Below are positions 32,194-32,272 of a stretch of 32,272 nt of DNA, piece after piece; the first letter of the stretch is position 1, and each line of letters begins with the position of its first letter. The notes under the pieces are model-generated. The model was given only the letters and a program-made list of their open reading frames with translations, made no database searches and was not told where the DNA came from. The stretch spans positions 1 to 32,272 of the forward strand of contig CANQRO010000004.1 of NCBI GenBank assembly GCA_947626205.1. The letters run 5' to 3'. Made by a program: the position numbers and the translations under genes. Origin of the DNA: an uncultured Clostridia bacterium (GTDB lineage: Bacteria > Bacillota > Clostridia > TANB77 > CAG-508).

Positions 32194-32272
32194 GCAGAGG
32201 TGGTCGAGTTGGTTTATGGCACCAGTCTTGAAAATTGGCGTAGGTTTGTAGCCTACCGTGGGTTCGAATCCC
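32194..32272 (+). tRNA. tRNA-Ser (anticodon TGA), cut by the window end
   Basis: The acceptor begins GCAGAGG, the D-arm has GGTCGAGTTGG, and the anticodon loop is CTTGAAA (TGA). A long variable arm (GTAGGTTTGTAGCCTAC) is typical of tRNA-Ser. The T-loop TTCGAAT is present, and the 3' acceptor strand lies beyond the window. Confidence 0.93.

Noticed and set aside
1..32272. CRISPR arrays, insertion sequences, rRNA genes
   Set aside because: No spaced direct repeats of suitable length, no transposase and no rRNA sequence were seen.

Overview
The window is a replication-origin region of a very AT-rich, Gram-positive-type bacterium. The gene order around oriC (dnaA-dnaN-recF-remB-gyrB ... gyrA on one arm; rpmH-rnpA-yidD-yidC-jag-mnmE-mnmG-rsmG-parA-parB on the other) is the classic Bacillota arrangement. 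A DnaD/DnaC helicase-loading pair, a DUF370 RemB and a DUF4446 protein point to Clostridia. I suspect an uncultured, host-associated low-GC lineage, but cannot name the taxon. oriC is bipartite: DnaA boxes lie both upstream of dnaA (22258-22431) and between dnaA and dnaN (20579-20745). The second part carries a DnaA-trio-like TAG repeat.

Layout. 1-263: three tRNA genes (Thr, Glu, Lys) on the minus strand. 378-563: a DUF1858 redox-disulfide protein. 624-4386: a plus-strand operon of type IV secretion (T4SS)-like parts: VirD4 coupling ATPase, pilin-like VirB2, VirB6-like membrane protein and a PrgI/VirB3-like protein, the last behind an almost pure A+T heptamer repeat. 4394-5888: a GtrII-type membrane glucosyltransferase. 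6085-8079: dnaD and dnaC, facing gyrA (8180-10615). 10726-15585: a second, minus-strand T4SS-like operon: a small protein resembling a VirB4 N-terminal domain, a VirB4 ATPase, a CpaE/MinD-like ATPase and an unknown helical protein. 15.6-16.1 kb: no credible gene. 16113-22188: gyrB, remB, recF, dnaN, dnaA. 22680-31907: the plus-strand rpmH to DUF4446 arm. 32194-32272: a truncated tRNA-Ser.

The strongest unusual signal concerns translation. Three conserved genes (gtrII-like, dnaC, yidD) are each broken by an apparent +1 frameshift. At each break the last zero-frame codon before the shift is CGG. My hand scan of about 9,200 codons found no other in-frame CGG, although CGG is common out of frame. 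This is what would be expected if CGG has no normal decoding here and serves as a +1 frameshift site. A systematic sequencing error that inserts C before GG must be excluded.

A second translation-related pattern occurs at four genes (virB4-like, cpaE-like, mnmE, rsmG). A good Shine-Dalgarno lies about 30-40 nt from the start codon with a hairpin in between. Folding the hairpin would restore near-normal spacing.

The two T4SS-like operons together lack a recognisable relaxase and the VirB8/9/10 core. They look like a chromosomal machine of unknown cargo embedded in the replication-gene region rather than a complete conjugative element.
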